A stretch of 64,000 nucleotides of DNA, taken from the NCBI GenBank assembly GCA_027604505.1, contig JADIIX010000048.1, positions 1 through 64,000 on the forward strand, read 5' to 3'. Source of the DNA: Gonapodya sp. JEL0774. Its lineage: Eukaryota > Monoblepharomycota > Monoblepharidomycetes > Monoblepharidales > Gonapodyaceae. This document shows, piece by piece, positions 63,338 through 64,000 of this stretch. Each line of letters opens with the position of its first letter. Positions within the stretch are counted from its first letter, which is position 1. The notes beneath the pieces were generated by a model. The model saw nothing but the letters and a program-made list of their open reading frames with translations, was not told the DNA's origin and made no database searches. The position numbers and the translations under genes were made by a program.

Positions 63338-63520
63338 TCATATCCGATAGCGTCCTCGGTTCAAAGGCACCCTCCACTTTTCTGTCTGCTTTTCGATTTT
63401 CCCCACAACGTGATCTGTCACCCTTTTGCTGAAAACGATCATCAGAAGAACCAACACGACGGTGACCAGATTTTGACCGAAAATAGAGTTGAGAGGCGCC
63501 AAGATGGGGGACGATGTCAT
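63338..63520 (-). CDS. Small single-pass membrane protein, 60 residues
   Basis: An uninterrupted frame from ATG at 63520 to stop at 63338. The sequence begins MTSSPILAPLNSIFGQN. It has one clear transmembrane helix (LVTVVLVLLMIVFSKRV, residues about 18-34), then a basic amphipathic tail (KIEKQTEKWRVPLNRGRYRI). Topology by the positive-inside rule would put the C-terminus in the cytosol or matrix. I do not recognise a family. It sits between APH1 and another minus-strand gene, each some hundreds of bases away, so an own promoter at 63521-63671 is expected. Confidence 0.5.
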   Translation of the reverse strand: MTSSPILAPLNSIFGQNLVTVVLVLLMIVFSKRVTDHVVGKIEKQTEKWRVPLNRGRYRI

Positions 63521-63671
63521 GGTATATTCAAGAATCTAAACGGAGTTTCACATGCGAACAAACCAGACAGACGACAGTGAATAGACTTGTCAGGAGCTGT
63601 GTGATTGCCATGCAGAGTTGAGAAGTCTATCCTCACCTGGCTCTGGAGAAAAAGGGAAGATGGCAAAAGGA

Positions 63672-63978
63672 TCACTGGTCAGAGAGCGTGACAGAATCGC
63701 CTTTTCTCTTCTTATAGGAACAGTTGTCTTGCTTGGGAGATCGCCTCAAACCTGCTGTGGCCTCAGCCGAGATATTGCACTGATCTTGCTGGGAAGGAAA
63801 CGGGGCAGCTCCAAAAATGTATTCTCTTTCAGCAGGAGAATAATCATTATCCCGCTGTCTTTGATGTCAGCTCTGGTGGCCTGGAGCTCGTGGCGAATAC
63901 GAAGCAGGTTGTCCTTGTTCACTTTCGCCAGCAACCAACTGTCCAAATCCATGTCACACACGCCAGCGAAGAACACCT
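63672..63978 (-). CDS. 3' end of an unrecognised gene (5' part outside window)
   Basis: The exon entered after an acceptor GTCTTAG at the window edge reads VFFAGVCDMDLDSWLLAKV, then RIRHELQATRADIKDSGIMI, and ends at RLRPQQ with donor GTTTGAGG. A short last exon after acceptor CTATAAG gives KRKGDSVTLSDQ and a TGA at 63672-63674. The fragment is mixed charged and hydrophobic, with no domain I can name. Reading on without splicing stops one codon after the donor. Confidence 0.45.
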
Positions 63979-64000
63979 AAGACAAGTGTGTGTGTTTACG

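Noticed and set aside
1-64000. CRISPR arrays, prokaryotic operons, phage or intact transposons
   Set aside because: No regularly spaced repeats, no polycistronic gene clusters, and pervasive GT-AG introns; no transposase, reverse transcriptase or terminal repeats were found.

Overview
The window is nuclear DNA of a eukaryote, best explained as an early-diverging, flagellated (chytrid-like) fungus. Genes are split by many short GT-AG introns, mostly about 50-100 nt. The set of core genes is fungal (Tra1, Utp10, Npr3, a DUF4050/Gag1-like protein, a Rim2-like carrier). Two genes point below Dikarya: a delta-tubulin, normally kept only by lineages with basal bodies and flagella, and an APH-1 subunit of gamma-secretase. 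Strand choice, splice sites and reading phases were worked out by hand, so exon ends given to the base are predictions. GC content and codon use are fairly even, except in a few low-complexity stretches.

Layout. 1-1.5 kb: 3' part of an unrecognised gene (+). 1.7-3.9 kb: delta-tubulin (+), 52 bp tail-to-tail with a giant TRA1 homologue (-, 3.96-18.0 kb). Upstream of TRA1 lies a decayed 160-bp copy of one of TRA1's own exon-intron-exon segments, then a possible small membrane-protein gene. 19.35-22.2 kb: PIN-domain protein (+). 22.8-23.3 kb: SZRD1-like SUZ-domain protein (-). 23.97-24.93 kb: Arg/Glu-rich protein (+) with a polypurine tail. 24.95-27.1 kb: no confident gene. 27.2-29.8 kb: DUF4050/Gag1-like protein (+). 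30.0-32.6 kb: signal recognition particle receptor alpha (+). 32.7-34.2 kb: mitochondrial pyrimidine-nucleotide-type carrier (-), divergent from a GT32-like type II membrane glycosyltransferase (+, 34.5-35.7 kb). 36.0-36.5 kb: small unrecognised gene. 36.7-44.9 kb: UTP10/HEATR1 (+), 69 bp tail-to-tail with NPR3 (-, 45.0-49.3 kb), which contains an 87-N gap. 50.1-60.5 kb: a very large membrane protein with about 12 transmembrane segments and a C-terminal PelF-like GT4 domain (+). 60.9-63.0 kb: APH-1 (-). 63.3-64 kb: a small membrane protein and the end of another gene (-).

Most genes are housekeeping: chromatin (Tra1 in SAGA/NuA4), ribosome biogenesis (Utp10), ER targeting (SRP receptor), nutrient signalling (Npr3 of the SEACIT/GATOR1 complex) and mitochondrial nucleotide transport. 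No operon-like pathway is evident. The most unusual items are the giant PelF-type glycosyltransferase, resembling in architecture the fungal galactosaminogalactan synthase type, the fungal APH-1, the delta-tubulin with a long N-terminal-domain insertion, a 17-nt microexon inside a carrier signature, and the local TRA1 fragment duplication.
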